From Serinus canaria (taxonomy: Eukaryota; Chordata; Aves; Passeriformes; Fringillidae): a stretch of 64,000 nt of DNA. The position numbers and the translations under genes were made by a program. The notes under the pieces are model-generated. The model ran no database searches. It was not told the origin of the DNA and saw nothing but the letters and a program-made list of their open reading frames with translations. The stretch spans positions 6,168,861-6,232,860 of the forward strand of contig NC_066337.1 in the NCBI RefSeq assembly GCF_022539315.1, in the 5' to 3' direction. Of the stretch, positions 1 to 26,189 are shown one piece after another (the stretch's first letter is position 1; every line of letters starts with the position of its first letter).

Positions 1-706
1 AGAATGTGATGTCACTGTCACAAGGTTGGTTTTGCACAGTGAGGTGTTCAGCCAGGACTGGCCTTGGGCTGTGCCAGGTGAAGGAGGGAGGGTTGCTCAG
101 TTCTGCACTTGCTGCTTTGAGGTGCCCCTGCAGCTCTGGAGGAGATTCCGTGGATTCCTCAGGCTCTCTGTGCTCTGCCTGGGCCATTTCCATGTTCTGC
201 TGTGGGCCAGCACTGTTCCAGGGAAGAGCTGAACCCCAGGGAGCTGTTCAGGGTAGGAAGGAGAGCAGGAGGAAAGTATGCAAGCTGGAGTGGGCAGGGC
301 AGGTGTGACCAGAGCAGGCAGGGAGAGGAGTTTTACCTGGTGCTTTCCCTTTGCTCCTGCACCCAGCCCTGACTGTTGTTCCCAGCCCTGAGCTGGAATT
401 CTCTCTGCAGACCCCTGAGCTGGAATTCTCTCTGCAGACCCCTGAGCTGGAATTCTCTCTGCAGACCCCTGAGCTGGACCCAGGGCTGTCCCTGCCCACC
501 CCGAGCATGTCTGGAGTCCCCTGAGCTGTGCCCAGGCTCTGCCCATCCCTGCTCAGCAGGGCACACCTGGGATGCTGATTTTCCAGCTCCATATTCTCTG
601 TCTCCTCACATCTTCTACATTTATATTTTTTTTTTGTTTTATGTGTGTCTATCTCTGTCTTTTTATTTTGTTTTTGGTCTGTGTCCCATCCATGGATAAA
701 CTGCAG
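1..706 (+). other. NCAM1: NCAM1 intron (5' part in window)
   Basis: This is non-coding sequence upstream of the first candidate cassette exon. It holds a 27-bp tandem repeat and, from about 595 to 690, a very long T-rich polypyrimidine tract that would serve the acceptor at 705-706. No constitutive exon was found. The assignment to NCAM1 rests on the exons downstream and on the known presence of small cassette exons in this intron of vertebrate NCAM1. Confidence 0.6.
386..479. repeat. 27-bp minisatellite, about 3.5 copies
   Basis: The unit reads roughly ctgagctggaattctctctg followed by cagacccc, and is repeated head to tail almost without change. It creates open frames on both strands that are not genes. 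Confidence 0.85.
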
Positions 707-721
707 GCATCCCTCACCCAC
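707..721 (+). CDS. NCAM1: candidate 15-nt NCAM1 cassette exon (MSD1a-like)
   Basis: The 15-nt segment GCATCCCTCACCCAC is bounded by ctgcag and gtaagtgct, both near-consensus splice sites, behind a long T-rich tract. Its length is a multiple of three. Read in phase 1, the phase needed by the downstream constitutive exon that starts with two bases completing a codon, it encodes Arg-Ile-Pro-His-Pro. Vertebrate NCAM1 is known to have a 15-nt first exon of the muscle-specific domain between exons 12 and 13, so size, phase and location all fit. This is inference from splice signals; no transcript was seen. Confidence 0.55.
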
Positions 722-2831
722 GTAAGTGCTCTCTGCATTTCTTTCACTCTTTTTTTGTGTTTTTAGAGTGTTCCTCTAACACTCCCAGCTTTCAATGTAG
801 TGCCTTTTTCCTCTCAAGGGCTGTAGGGCTGGAGTAACTGGTAGTGTTTGTTTCCTAACCACACTGACTCTGCAGTAGCCACTCTGCTCTTGTTTGGAAG
901 AGTTGGGGTTAACTCCTTGTCTGTGCTCTACAGCATGCAGTTGGAATGTTTAATGTAGTGATTATCTAATCATAACAATAATAAAAATAATAAGAGTTAG
1001 CTTGTTGACTCAGAGTGGAGTAGTGGAAGGCTTCATATGTATGAATCCATTAAAAACTGTTCAGTTTTAATGATACTGAGATAATTGAGGGGAATCAATT
1101 CAGCGGAATTGCAGATCTGGTTTAGACCAGAGCCAACCAAAAACTTCAATGTTTTGAATATTTCCACAATTTTGAAAGCACAAAATTGAAGAAAAAATTC
1201 CATTTTTTTCCTCTTCTCACAAATGATTTTACCACTGGACAGTCTTCCAGCACTTGTGTAGATTGTGTGATTGAATAAATAAACCTCGTACTAAATTTTA
1301 AAGAAATGGCATGTTCCCCACTTCCCCGTGCAAAATGAGTCAGGAATGTGATGGATTTGTGTAATTGGGAGTGAAAAGTGGGGATGGCTCCATAGCTTGG
1401 TGCCTTTCCAATCAAATCTGATCAATGGAGCTAAAAGAAGCTCTTTATCCCAGTGAGCATTATTCCATTTGTCAGTGCCCCCCTGTGGGGAGCTGCTGCC
1501 ATCCCAGGATTACAAGGACAAGCTCCAAGAAGCTTCTTTGAGATTCCTGAAGTGAAAAAAAAGGAGAGGATTTTAAAATATTTTTATTAACAATATTTAT
1601 TCTTTTATTTTTTTAATATTTTTGTTTGGAATCACACTTGTGCCATTTCCCCTTCAAGATTGCCTTGGACCAAAGCTTGGATGGAGGGCAGGAGGAAGGG
1701 GAAGGACGGATGGACAGATGGACAGGCAGGGCTGCAGACTGCAGCAGTTAGGGAGGCACTGGGAGGCATTCCCAGAACTTTGTTTGGATCCCCTTCATTC
1801 CAGGAGCAGTAATAAAAAATAATGACACGAGGGGGTGGTCAGGGCTGGAGGCCAGGCTGAGGATTGGGGCAATCCCCTCTGAACTGGAGATAAAACCCCA
1901 GCGAGGGCAGGGCTGGCCATCCCCAGCAGGGCTGCAGGAAGAGGGGAAATGCAGCACAGAGGAGAGGAGAGGAGCCTGAGAAGCTCTGCAGAGCCCCAGC
2001 CTCGTGGCCAGCACCTGGGGACAGGTGGGTGGCTCTGCAGAACATTCCAGCCCTTCTGCACTGGAGCCTTTTGCTTTTCTCTGAATCATTTTCATGTGGC
2101 AGTGGGCTGCCAGTCCCTCTGTGCCCCCCAGGGCAGGGTAGTTGCAGTTCTTCCTCCTTTAGCTCATTTTTCATTCCCAGTTCCACCCTGCTCTGGAAGC
2201 TTTGCAGCTGGGATCACCCTGGGATCACCTTGGGATCGTCCCCAGTTCCCTCTGCCCCTTCCCAGAGCCCCTCTGGGACCTGCCTGGAGATGGCACCGCA
2301 AAAATGCCTTTTTTCCACCTCTGCTGGGATTCCAGTCACCTCCTTGTGGGCATAGTCACAAGCAGGAGGAATTTTTGTCCCCTCAAGTGTGATTTGAAGG
2401 TCACAGAGATGTCTCAGGAATTTTACAGCTCAGATTAACCAAAGCCACTTGTTTTCCTTGCCCTATTATTTAAAGTTTCTGTCTGAATGTAAGACCTGAC
2501 ACAATTTTTAATGCCTGCTGGGATAAGTCTGAAGTCAATTTGATTTATTTAATTTCCCTCAGTAAGAAAAAGAAGTTTCTGTCTATCCTAGAGGGCCTCT
2601 CCATGAGGTAATTAGTGATAATTATGGATTATAGTGGCACAGATGAGAATTCTGGAGATTGGAAGAGTGACCTGGGTTTGTATTTTCATTTTAACCGTTT
2701 GCTGCTTTTCTTCATTTCCTTTTCCTCACAAACCTGCAGGCTGGAGGGCAGGGGTGGGGTTTGAACCCAAAAGTGTTCAAAGAGAGCGTCTGTGGGGCTG
2801 GTACCAAAACACCTTTGGGTGCACACCAGCA

Positions 2832-3562
2832 CTGCAGTCAGCCCATGTCCCACATCTGGGACTGCAATCACCCCATGTCCCACATCTGGGGACTGCAGTC
2901 AGCCCATGTCCCACATCTGGGGACTGCAGTCAGCCCATGTCCCACATCTCCTGGGGACTGCAGTCAGCCCGTGTCCCACATCTGGGGACTGCAGTCAGCC
3001 CATGTCCCACATCTGGGGACTGCAGTCAGCCCATGTCCCACATCTGGGACTGCAGTCAGCCCATGTCCCACATCTGGGGACTGCAGTCAGCCCATGTCCC
3101 ACATCTGGGGACTGCAGTCAGCCCATGTCCCAGATCTGGGGACTGCAGTCAGCCCATGTCCCACATCTGGGGACTGCAGTCAGCCCATGTCCCACATCTG
3201 GGGACTGCAGTCAGCCCATGTCCCACATCTGGGGACTGCAGTCACCTCTCATCTCGTGGGGCTGGTACCAAAACACCTTTGGGTGCACACCAGCACTGCA
3301 GTCAGCCCTCATCTCACATCTCCTGGGGACTGCAATCATCCCTCATCTCCTGGGGCTGGTACCAAAGTATCTTCATGTACAAACCAGCACTGCAATTACC
3401 CCACATCTCACATCTCCTCATCTCCTGGGGCTGGTAGCAAAATACCTTTGAGTGCACACCAGCACTGCTGTCACCCCATGTCCCACATCTCCTCATCTCC
3501 TGGGTTTGGTGCCAAAATGCTTTTATGTACAAACCAGCCCTGCAGTCACCCCCCCATCTCAC
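2832..3562. repeat. 31-bp minisatellite with diverged flank
   Basis: About thirteen copies of a unit like gactgcagtcagcccatgtc plus ccacatctggg run from 2832 to about 3250. They grade into a longer, diverged higher-order unit containing ggggctggtaccaaaacacc that continues to about 3560. The array lies in an NCAM1 intron. Confidence 0.9.
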
Positions 3563-3780
3563 AGCTCCTCATTCCCTGGGGCTGCCAGGACCCCCCTGGG
3601 GCTGCCAGGACCCCCGTCCCTGCAGCAGGGCTTGGCAGGCAGCAGCAGGGCAGGATTTCTGCAGCCCCCCTGGGTGGCACAGCCGTGCCACCAGGGCTGG
3701 GTGTCCCCTCAGTGCTCTCATCCCTGGTTCCCTGCTGTCACCCCCTGGTTCCCACCCTGTGCATCCTTGTGTTTCCATAG

Positions 3781-3825
3781 CAACGCCAGCTCCGGCTGCT
3801 GCATCCCCGAGCCCCCCGGCTCTGA
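3781..3825 (+). CDS. NCAM1: candidate 45-nt NCAM1 cassette exon (MSD-like)
   Basis: A 45-nt segment lies between tttccatag and the strong donor gtgagtac. It is symmetric in phase 1 like the neighbouring constitutive junction. In that phase it encodes (P)TPAPAAASPSPPAL. Such a Pro/Ala/Ser/Thr-rich insert is what the NCAM muscle-specific domain, an O-glycosylated hinge between the two fibronectin domains and the membrane, is known to look like. Mammalian MSD exons are 48 and 42 nt, so 45 nt is close but not identical. The other two frames are less plausible. No transcript evidence was available. Confidence 0.5.
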   Translation, partial: QRQLRLLHPRAPRL

Positions 3826-5539
3826 GTGAGTACCTGGGGCTGCTGGCCCTGCTCTGGGTGCTGCTGGAGCCCTGCATGCCCCGGTGCCAGGGCTCTGGGG
3901 CACCCCGGGCTGGCTGCTGGCAGCAGTGTGCCGTGTCAGCATGGTCACAGCCCAGCATGCTGCCCCTCTGCCCCCCTCCTGCCAAGCACGGGCTGGGAAA
4001 TGGGAGTAAAAGGGTTAGAAAAGGCACAGAGAGGGGGAGGAGAGGAATAACCCCCCCAAATCCTCCTTTCCAAAAGGAATGTTGTCCCTCAGTGTTCCCC
4101 ATTTTAGTGGTGCAGCTGCCTTTGCAAAAGGGAAGTGCATGAAATCTTTTTCTTGCTGCCCTGCCTTGCTCTGTTTGCTCTGAGTAGAGGGAGGGACAGC
4201 TGATATGAAAATTAGGGATGGTGGGTGCTGGACAAAGATGCAAATGAGGAGGGAAAATACCCTGCAGGAGAGATCCCAGGGCCCTGCTTGCCTTAAAAGA
4301 GGCCTCAGGCTTCCAGAAAATTCCATAGAATTTGGAATTCCAGAGAATTAGAATTTGGGGTGGCCAAGGGAGAGGAAACCCCCCAGGGAGGATCTGAGTT
4401 CCCTGGTGCATGTGTGTGTGTGTGTGGAGTCACTGGTGGGCTGTGCCAAGCCAAATGCTCTCCTGTGCCCTGCAATAACCCAGAGTGAGTTGGTGCAGTG
4501 GGAGGGCACTGAGGTGTTTCCCTGAGGGGGTGGAAGTGGTTTTCTGAATGGAAAACACTCCAGGCATGAAGTGTGGGGTGATCTTGGGGTTGGGATGGAG
4601 GGAAAGGAGAGTGTGGCCAGTCCAATGAATTTATAATTAATTCTGAGGAATGTATTTATGGCTGGCTGTTTCATGGTCTCACAGGTGACTCTAAATGTCC
4701 TTTAGCTGCCAGTGGGCACCAGCAGCGAGTTCCTGTGCAGTAATTTTCCTTTCCAAATGCCAAACCCCAGTCTCTGCTGCACTCAGGGCTGAAGGGACCT
4801 TTTGAATCCTGTCAGCCTTGGAGGGTGGAGAGGCTGAAGGGCAGCTCTGCTCCTCCTCCTGGATCCCTCAGCAGGCAGGGGCTCCCTCCTGGCACAGCCT
4901 CCCTTGGAGGGAACACCTGGGGTTCATGTTTTACAGAACAGCTTGTTCTGCAAAAAGGGAATTTTCACCCAGACAAGCTGCTGAGAGCTAATTAATGATG
5001 AACATTTCCCACAGCTTTGTTGGTGTGTGGGGAGGAGGAGGAGGAGGAAGGTTTCCCTGTTGCCCTGCCCTGGGGCTCAGGCTGTGAGCAGGAGCAGAGC
5101 TGTCTGTGTGCCCACACTGGGCTGTGCTGCAGCCTCTGGAAATGAGGAGAGGAGGAGAGGAGGGGTTCAGGGCAGTGGCACGGGGCAGAGCTCCTCTAGC
5201 TCTGATCATTTCATCCCTGCTGCTGCTCTGTGCCCTCCCCTGGCCTCTCCCGGGCTCAGTGAGAGAGAGCAGCAGCAACTGGGGATGGAGAGCTGCCCTG
5301 TGGCACCTCAGGGACAGAAACCCCATGAGGCTGCAGGGATCTCTCCACTGCTTTTTGGGGTGTGGGATCAGGGGCACGGAGGAGCTTCAGGAATGTCTCT
5401 GCTTGGATTTAACCCTCTGAGGTTGCTCCAGGAAATAGTTCTGTGCCAGTCCTGACGTTTTTCTTGCAGCTCTCTCCTCTCTGGGACCTGCTTTGCCTTG
5501 CAGTGGTCGAGCTCACTTGGAAAAGGGGATTATTTTTTT

Positions 5540-5645
5540 TTTCAGGTTGGAGGGGGCTTGGAGCAGCCTGCTCTAGTGGAAAGTGCCTCTGCCTAGGACT
5601 GGATAATCCTTAAGGTTCCTTCCAACCCAAACCATTTTATTCTCT
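5540..5645 (+). mobile_element. CR1-type LINE 3' fragment
   Basis: The stretch from ggttggagggggcttggagc to aaggttccttccaacccaaa has the layout and wording of the avian CR1 3' end. It is short and diverged, with no coding capacity. Confidence 0.65.
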
Positions 5646-6773
5646 TTATGCTGCTACATCTGCCCTTGATCTTTACCTGAAGCTCCTCTCCTGAGGACAG
5701 GCAGCCTCTCTTGCCTGGTGTGAAATCTCAGGTTATATTGAGTTTGCTGCAGTCTGGGAGAGGTTTCTTGGTGACCACAAGAATGGATTTTCCTTCCAGG
5801 CAACCTCACAGCAGCTCCTAAAGCTCCCTCCTTCCCAGTGCCCTGAGTTCTGTGAGCCTGTGCTTGAGGAGAATGGATGGAGAGCTTGGCTGGAACAAAT
5901 GGATTTTACACCTTGTGCCATCTGTGTTTTCCCCAGTAGAGGTCTGCCCTCAATCTTGTCAGAGACCCTGGGCCCCCAGAAGATTTAGGGTTTAATTCTC
6001 TCTGCATCAAATTAGCAGGGAGCTGCCAGAGCAGTGTGGGGTGGCAGAGGTGAGGAATGGAGGCCTGCAGTGATTTGGGAAGGGATTGTTTCTGATTCCC
6101 TGCACTGCCCATCCCTCCCAGCAGCTGCTGGGATGGATTCCTGTCCTGGGGCAGAGCCCAGCCCCTGGGTGAGGAGTGCCCTTGGCCAGGGGCACCCCAG
6201 CAGGGCTGTCTCTCCTGCTCTCGTTGTTGTTGATCAGGGGCAGTTGGTGCTGCCCAGGAGGACACACCACTGTGGGGTGCCAGGGTTTGTCCTTGGTTTT
6301 GGGCTGGTTGTGACCCTTTCACCCCCACTGCCTCGGAATAACAATAATTCCCTTTTTCTCCCCAGCAGTTTTGTGGATTCCTCCTGCAGTCCTGGCACAC
6401 ACTCCAGTGATTTTGTCCCCTCTGTTCCTTGTATGACTAAGCAGTGACGCAGCTGTGCCTAACACAAGGCCATAACTCAGTGCTTGCTGTGGTTTAATAT
6501 TCTTATTTTCCAGGCGGTTTTACTGCCCCCCCCCCACCCAGTGTTTCTGATATATGCTGGCTAATTTAATTTTGCTCCTATTTTTATTTACTCTGTAATT
6601 CTGTTGTTGATTTTTTTCCCTTGCCCATTGTTTACATCAGTTTTTTAATTTTTTTGTATTTTCCATGTGACCTCCTCCACTTTCCTTTCAACCAAACTCA
6701 TGTGCGTGCGTATCATGTGAATTTGTCATGTGGCTTGCATGGTGCTGATGATGTCGTCCTCGCTGGTGAACAG

Positions 6774-6776
6774 AAG
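6774..6776 (+). CDS. NCAM1: possible 3-nt AAG micro-exon of NCAM1
   Basis: NCAM1 is known to use a three-nucleotide exon, AAG, between the MSD exons and exon 13. Here gtgaacag AAG gtaaaac places AAG exactly between an acceptor AG and a GTAAA donor. It is the only such arrangement I noticed in this intron, and it sits in a non-repetitive AT-rich block. Inserting AAG in phase 1 would preserve the frame. The upstream pyrimidine tract is weak and remote, so this is a position call with modest confidence. Confidence 0.35.
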
Positions 6777-7999
6777 GTAAAACACTTTGTTCTGATTGGT
6801 TGCCTACATTTTTGGGGTGAGGATTCCCCTGTGGGATCTCCAAATTCAAACAAAAAAACCCAACAAAAACAACAAAGAACACAAAAATCCCACCGAGCCT
6901 TTTTGGAGTTGCTCGTCACTGTCTGCATGGGAAGAACTTGACTTCAGTTCTCTGCATTGAGCTGGAAAAGACTTGCAGGGAAAACAGGGAAAAAACCCCA
7001 AACAAATCACCTGGCTCAGTCATTTGCTTCTTCATTTCAGAGTCCAGCCAGGAACTGTCCTAGGAAGGTGCTGAAAATCCTCTGGAGTGAGCACCAAAGG
7101 CCAAAATCCTTTTGCCTCTCTGTGGGACCAACCACAGACTCGAATCTGATGGGAAATCAGGGCTCAGTTCTGGGAGAATTGAATAGAGTAGAATCCTGTT
7201 GCTTTAGCAGCATTTTGACCTATAAAATACACATTTCTGTAGAGATATGTGCACACATCCACACTGTTTAGTAGCCTTCCAAAAAAACCCTGAATTCTCT
7301 GAAATCTGGTTATTTGGAGTGTGTCACAATTTGATTTAAGAAATAATTTCCTTTTTATTGTGAGTTAAACTTAAGCATATCTAGAAGGAGAGCTGTGTTA
7401 TGAAATACTCTCTGTAAAATGCTGTTATAAAATCCTCTCTCTGTATAAAATTCTGCGTATAAATCCTGTGGAACAGCACACAGAGAGTCCATGGTGGGGC
7501 CAGACCTCACTCAGATCTCATCACAGGGAGAGTCTGGCTCCTGCCAGAGCCTCTCATTCCTCCCACAGGGGCTCTGGGAGCCTGGCAGGGCTTTAAGCTG
7601 AGCCCAGCTCCCAGGAGCTGCTGGTGCCCAGCACAAGGAGCAGATGATTGAGCCTGGCAGGGCTTTAAGCCGAGGAGCAGATGGTTGAGCCTGGCTCTGT
7701 GTGAGCTGGGCTCAGCCTGCAGCAGCTGTGGGGTCTGCAGAGCAGCTCCTGGCACTGCCACACCACTCTGAGCACAGTCCCAGCAGGGCAGGGAGGGAAG
7801 CTCCTGCTCTGCTGCTGGCCCAGCCAAAGGAGGAGTTGGGAGAGCCAGCCAGGAATTGGCTTTTGACAGTCCAGGACTTCTGGAATCGCCTTTTTGGCCA
7901 GGACCACCCCAGGACAGGATTTAGGCTGGGCTTTGCCAGGAAAACAGAACTAACACCAGTAACCTCCCCCTGTGGCTGCATGCACAGAGGAGCCCTGTC

Positions 8000-8462
8000 C
8001 CTGTCTGCACCTCTGCTGGAGCCCAGCAGGGTGGGAGATGTTCCTGTCTCCTTTCTGCACCTCTGCTGGAGCCCAGCAGGGTGGGAGATGTTCCTGTCTC
8101 CTGTCTGCACCTCTGCTGGAGCCCAGCAGGGTGGGAGATGTTCCTGTCTCCTGTCTGCACCTCTGCTGGAGCCCAGCAGGGTGGGAGATGTTCCTGTCTC
8201 CTTTCTGCTCCTCTGCTGGAGCCCAGCAGGGTGGGAGATGTTCCTGTCTCCTTTCTGCTCCTCTGCTGGAGCCCAGCAGGGTGGGAGATGTTCCTGTCTC
8301 CTTTCTGCTCCTCTGCTGGAGCCCAGCAGGGTGGGAGATGTTCCTGTCTCCTTTCTGCTCCTCTGCTGGAGCCCAGCAGGGTGGGAGATGTTCCTGTCTC
8401 CTTTCTGCACCTCTGCTGGAGCCCAGCAGGGTGGGGATGTGCCTGTCTCCTTTCTGCACTTC
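8000..8462. repeat. 50-bp minisatellite, about 9 copies
   Basis: The unit, beginning cacctctgctggagcccagc, is repeated at a strict 50-bp spacing with few substitutions. 50 is not a multiple of three, so the three frames rotate and give long spurious open frames on both strands. Confidence 0.92.
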
Positions 8463-11400
8463 TGCTTTTGTTCCTTATTTCTGCTGCTGCTGTTTGCTCC
8501 CCTTGTGTGCCCCCCGACCCCAGCCTGTTCTCTCTCTGTGTTTTTCCCTCCTGGAGGCTCTCCCTGCTGTCTGTTCCCAGTCCTGGTTTCGTGGTGCTCA
8601 AAGATTGCAGAAATCAGCCCTTCCCTCCTTCCTCTGCTGCAGAATTCTGCAGGTTTGCTCTCTGAGCACAGGGAGGATGCAGGACCTTGCCTTGCTGCCA
8701 GCTGGGCAGGGATTTAACCTCAGAGATTTTTCCTTTTCTCCCCACCTCAAGTTGCACCCACTCCTGGTGCTCACGGCACCCTCTGAAAAACACAACAAAA
8801 CCAAGAATTTCTGCAATCCTGCAGTGCAGTGTTAGGGCAAGGAAGCCCTGAATGGGAGCCAAAGGGGTCAGAGGGTACCAGAAACATTTCCTGCCCCCTG
8901 AAGCAGCAGGTGAGCAGAGTGCTGATGGAGTGGCTGGGAAATAAATTGGGAATGCCATGGCTCAGAGCCCTGCCCTCAGCTCCCTGCCCCCAACAGCTTT
9001 GGGAAGCCCTTCAGGCTTCGGGAGCCTGGAGAAAAGTCCTCATTTCCTTGCTGAGACTGCCCCTGGTTCCTGTGGAGCCCAGGAGAGGCTGGCTGGGCAG
9101 TCCTGGATCCCAGCCCAGCAAAGGCTGCTCCTCTCACAGCTGGAGCTCCTGGCTGGGGCTTTCCTGCTTTGCTGAGTGTCCCGGGGGAAGTTGGAGCATC
9201 AGCCTCAATCCCTGGGAGCACAAGGTCCTGCACCCTCCTGCACAGAGAGGATTCAGTCAGATATTTGGTGATCAGAAGGAAACCTGGGCTCTGTGGAGCT
9301 GCTGGCTCTCCCCAGCCAAGCAGCAGCAGCAGCAGGAGGGTCCCTCAAGGATTGCCCTGGTTTGGAGCAGGGAAGGGCTCTGAGGAGGGAGGGACAGGCT
9401 GGTTTGTGCCCTGGCTGAGCAGGAGCTGCCCTGGGATGCTGCTGTGCCTTGCAGCCCCCGTGCATGTCTGAGCATGAGTCCTCCCCAAGCTCCTGCTGAC
9501 CACCTTCTCTCTGCAGCTACTCACATCTTCACTCCTCATAGGGTTGCTGGTTCTGCTGGACTAAACTTTTCCCACTAAACTTTTCCTCCTCTGTTTGACA
9601 CACTAACCCAGTTTTCATTTTACAGCCCTGTGTCTGGATTGCATCCACCTGCTTGAGATAAATGAAATAAGCACTTATTTCTGGAGAGAAAACTCTGCCT
9701 TAGCAGGGCTTGCACTGCTCCTCCTGTTGGTTTGCAGCACTTGGGAGTGTTCTTTTCTTTGAAGAGAAACGTTTCTCAAAGCTGAAATGAATTTAAACTG
9801 TTGGGGGAGGAAGGAGTGGATCAGGAGCTAGAAATTAGATAATTCAAAGTGAAGAAAAGGAGGAAAAGTTTCAGCAGAGCAGGTAATTAATCCTGGGAAT
9901 GGCTGTGTGTAAAGTGCAGCAGATCTCTGGCATTTGAAATCAGGAATAAGCATCTTTTCAGAGGATGTTCTGTTGTTAGTCTCAGTGCTCAGTCACTGGG
10001 AGGGAAATGCAGGCTGTGTTAGATGAAAGGTCAGGTTCTGTAAGTGCAGTGTTCTCAGCACTTGGGGATCTCTGTGCTCGTTAATGATCAATTAGTGATC
10101 ACCTCTGAGATGGGGAGGGGGGAAGGAGTGAGGAGGTGCTGCTCCTGCTCTGTCCCTCTGCCACAAACAGGGAGAATTCAGCCCAGCTGCTCCAGGAGGG
10201 CTCAGGGCTCACCCAGGGCTGCCCCTGGGAGCTGCTCAGGGGCTCAGAACCAGGTTTGGTTTCTGGTTCTGTGAGTTTTGGTGACTAACCAGGACAATTG
10301 GTGACTAACCAGGACAATAACCAGGCAGAGCAGCTCCTGCCACTCAGCCCCACAGCCAAAAGCAGGGACTTTGTGGTACTGTTTGTCTTTTGGGCTGGAG
10401 GAAAAAGAACCATTGCTTGTTTAACTGATGTGTTCAGTGTGCCCAGGTGAGGATGGAGGTCTCCTGTTCATCTGTGCCTTAAACCACACCTGTGCCACCT
10501 TTTCCTGTTCAGTGGGCACTGAGAGAGCTGTGCCAGGGTGGGATCCACATCTGGAACGTCCAGGGGGTGGGGGAGCCCTGCAGAGGGGATAAAGGCAGAG
10601 GAAAGGATTTGGAAAAGCAAAACAGCCTGGGAAAAAGGAGTGTTTCCCCTTGGCATCCATCAGAGGAGTTGCAGTGTTGCTAAACACAAATGTGTGTGTC
10701 CCACACTCCTGCAGTGGGATTGACTGCCTGCTTGGAGCAGTGCAGCAGCGTGGAATTCATCTGGAATCACAGCTCCCACTGGCATTTCACCAAAAACCTT
10801 CCTTTGAAAGGCAGCAGGGAGGGGAAAGGGCTTCAGCTTCCTTCTGGAGGATGTTGGGATTTGAACCTTCCTGTGCTGTCCACGAGGAGCTGGGCACAAA
10901 TCCAGGGCTGCAGATCTGCACTCAGTCCTTCTGTACTTGGCTTTTCTAGCAGAGCTGCAGGGTGGGACTGGGATCCCCCAGGGCATGGAGCAGTGGGGGA
11001 GCTGAGGGCTGCAGGGCTGGGGGTGTAAATCAGGAAGGGACATTTCCATTTTCTGCTGGTGCCAGTCTGGGTCAGGATAGCCTCTTTCTCCTAGAAATGG
11101 AGAAACTCTAGAGGAGCAAAGGGAGGAGAAGTTACTCTAGAGGATCAAATGGGTTTCTCTGAAATTCTCTCCAGCATCCCCTGGAGTTCCACAGTGCAGG
11201 CAGAGTGAGGGGATGTGCTCTGGCTTCTGTTCAGGGGTTTTCACACTCATTTAAGTGGTTCAGCAGCTCTAAAACCTCTAAACGAATTCAGAGTGCAGAC
11301 CTGGGTCTGTCTGAGAGGCTGGAGGTCCTTTCCAGTGGTGCTCTGCACATCCCATCCCACAGGAGCAGCCACAGAGCCCCTCCTGGTGTTTGCCAGGCAT

Positions 11401-11701
11401 TCCCAGCAGTTCTTGCAGGAATTGCTCATTGCTTTGGGGTTTTCTTGGGGGAGGGGGGATCTCTTTCACTGACTCCATTGCAGCACACACAGAGATGGAA
11501 ATCTGGTGTTCCAAATGCAAGAAACACTTGGGTGTGGGAAGTCTTTACCTCAGACACACGGTGTCCTCTGTGCCTGGCTCAGCTCACACCCTGAGCTGAG
11601 GGTGATCAAGTATTCTGGTTTTTTATGAGCACTTTTTCCTTAACAATCCCTTTCTTTCCCCCCCCCCCCCCCAAATAACCCTGACTGCCCCGTTGTTGCA
11701 G

Positions 11702-26189
<14,488 letters not shown>

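Larger units (their letters stand above)
3826..11701 (+). other. NCAM1: NCAM1 intron upstream of exon 13
   Basis: About 7.9 kb of intron without a constitutive exon. It contains a CR1 fragment (5540-5645), an AT-rich low-repeat stretch at 6480-6800 that surrounds a possible AAG micro-exon, a small local duplication at 7590-7690, and the 50-bp minisatellite at 8000-8462. A pure C run lies at 11659-11672, just before the exon 13 acceptor. I saw no other coding segment with usable splice sites. Confidence 0.55.

Noticed and set aside
6365..6405. Segment between ctccccag and gtgatttt considered as an NCAM1 MSD exon
   Set aside because: Its 41-nt length is not a multiple of three and would break the frame; the donor is weak.
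8000..8462. CRISPR-like direct repeats
   Set aside because: The units are contiguous with no unique spacers, in a vertebrate intron; it is a minisatellite. The same applies to the other arrays here.
7701..8835. Plus-strand frames of about 290-340 codons
   Set aside because: They span the 50-bp minisatellite and have no splice or domain support.
11639..11701. A C-run and T-tract as an independent regulatory element
   Set aside because: It is simply the polypyrimidine tract of the NCAM1 exon acceptor, with a homopolymer expansion.
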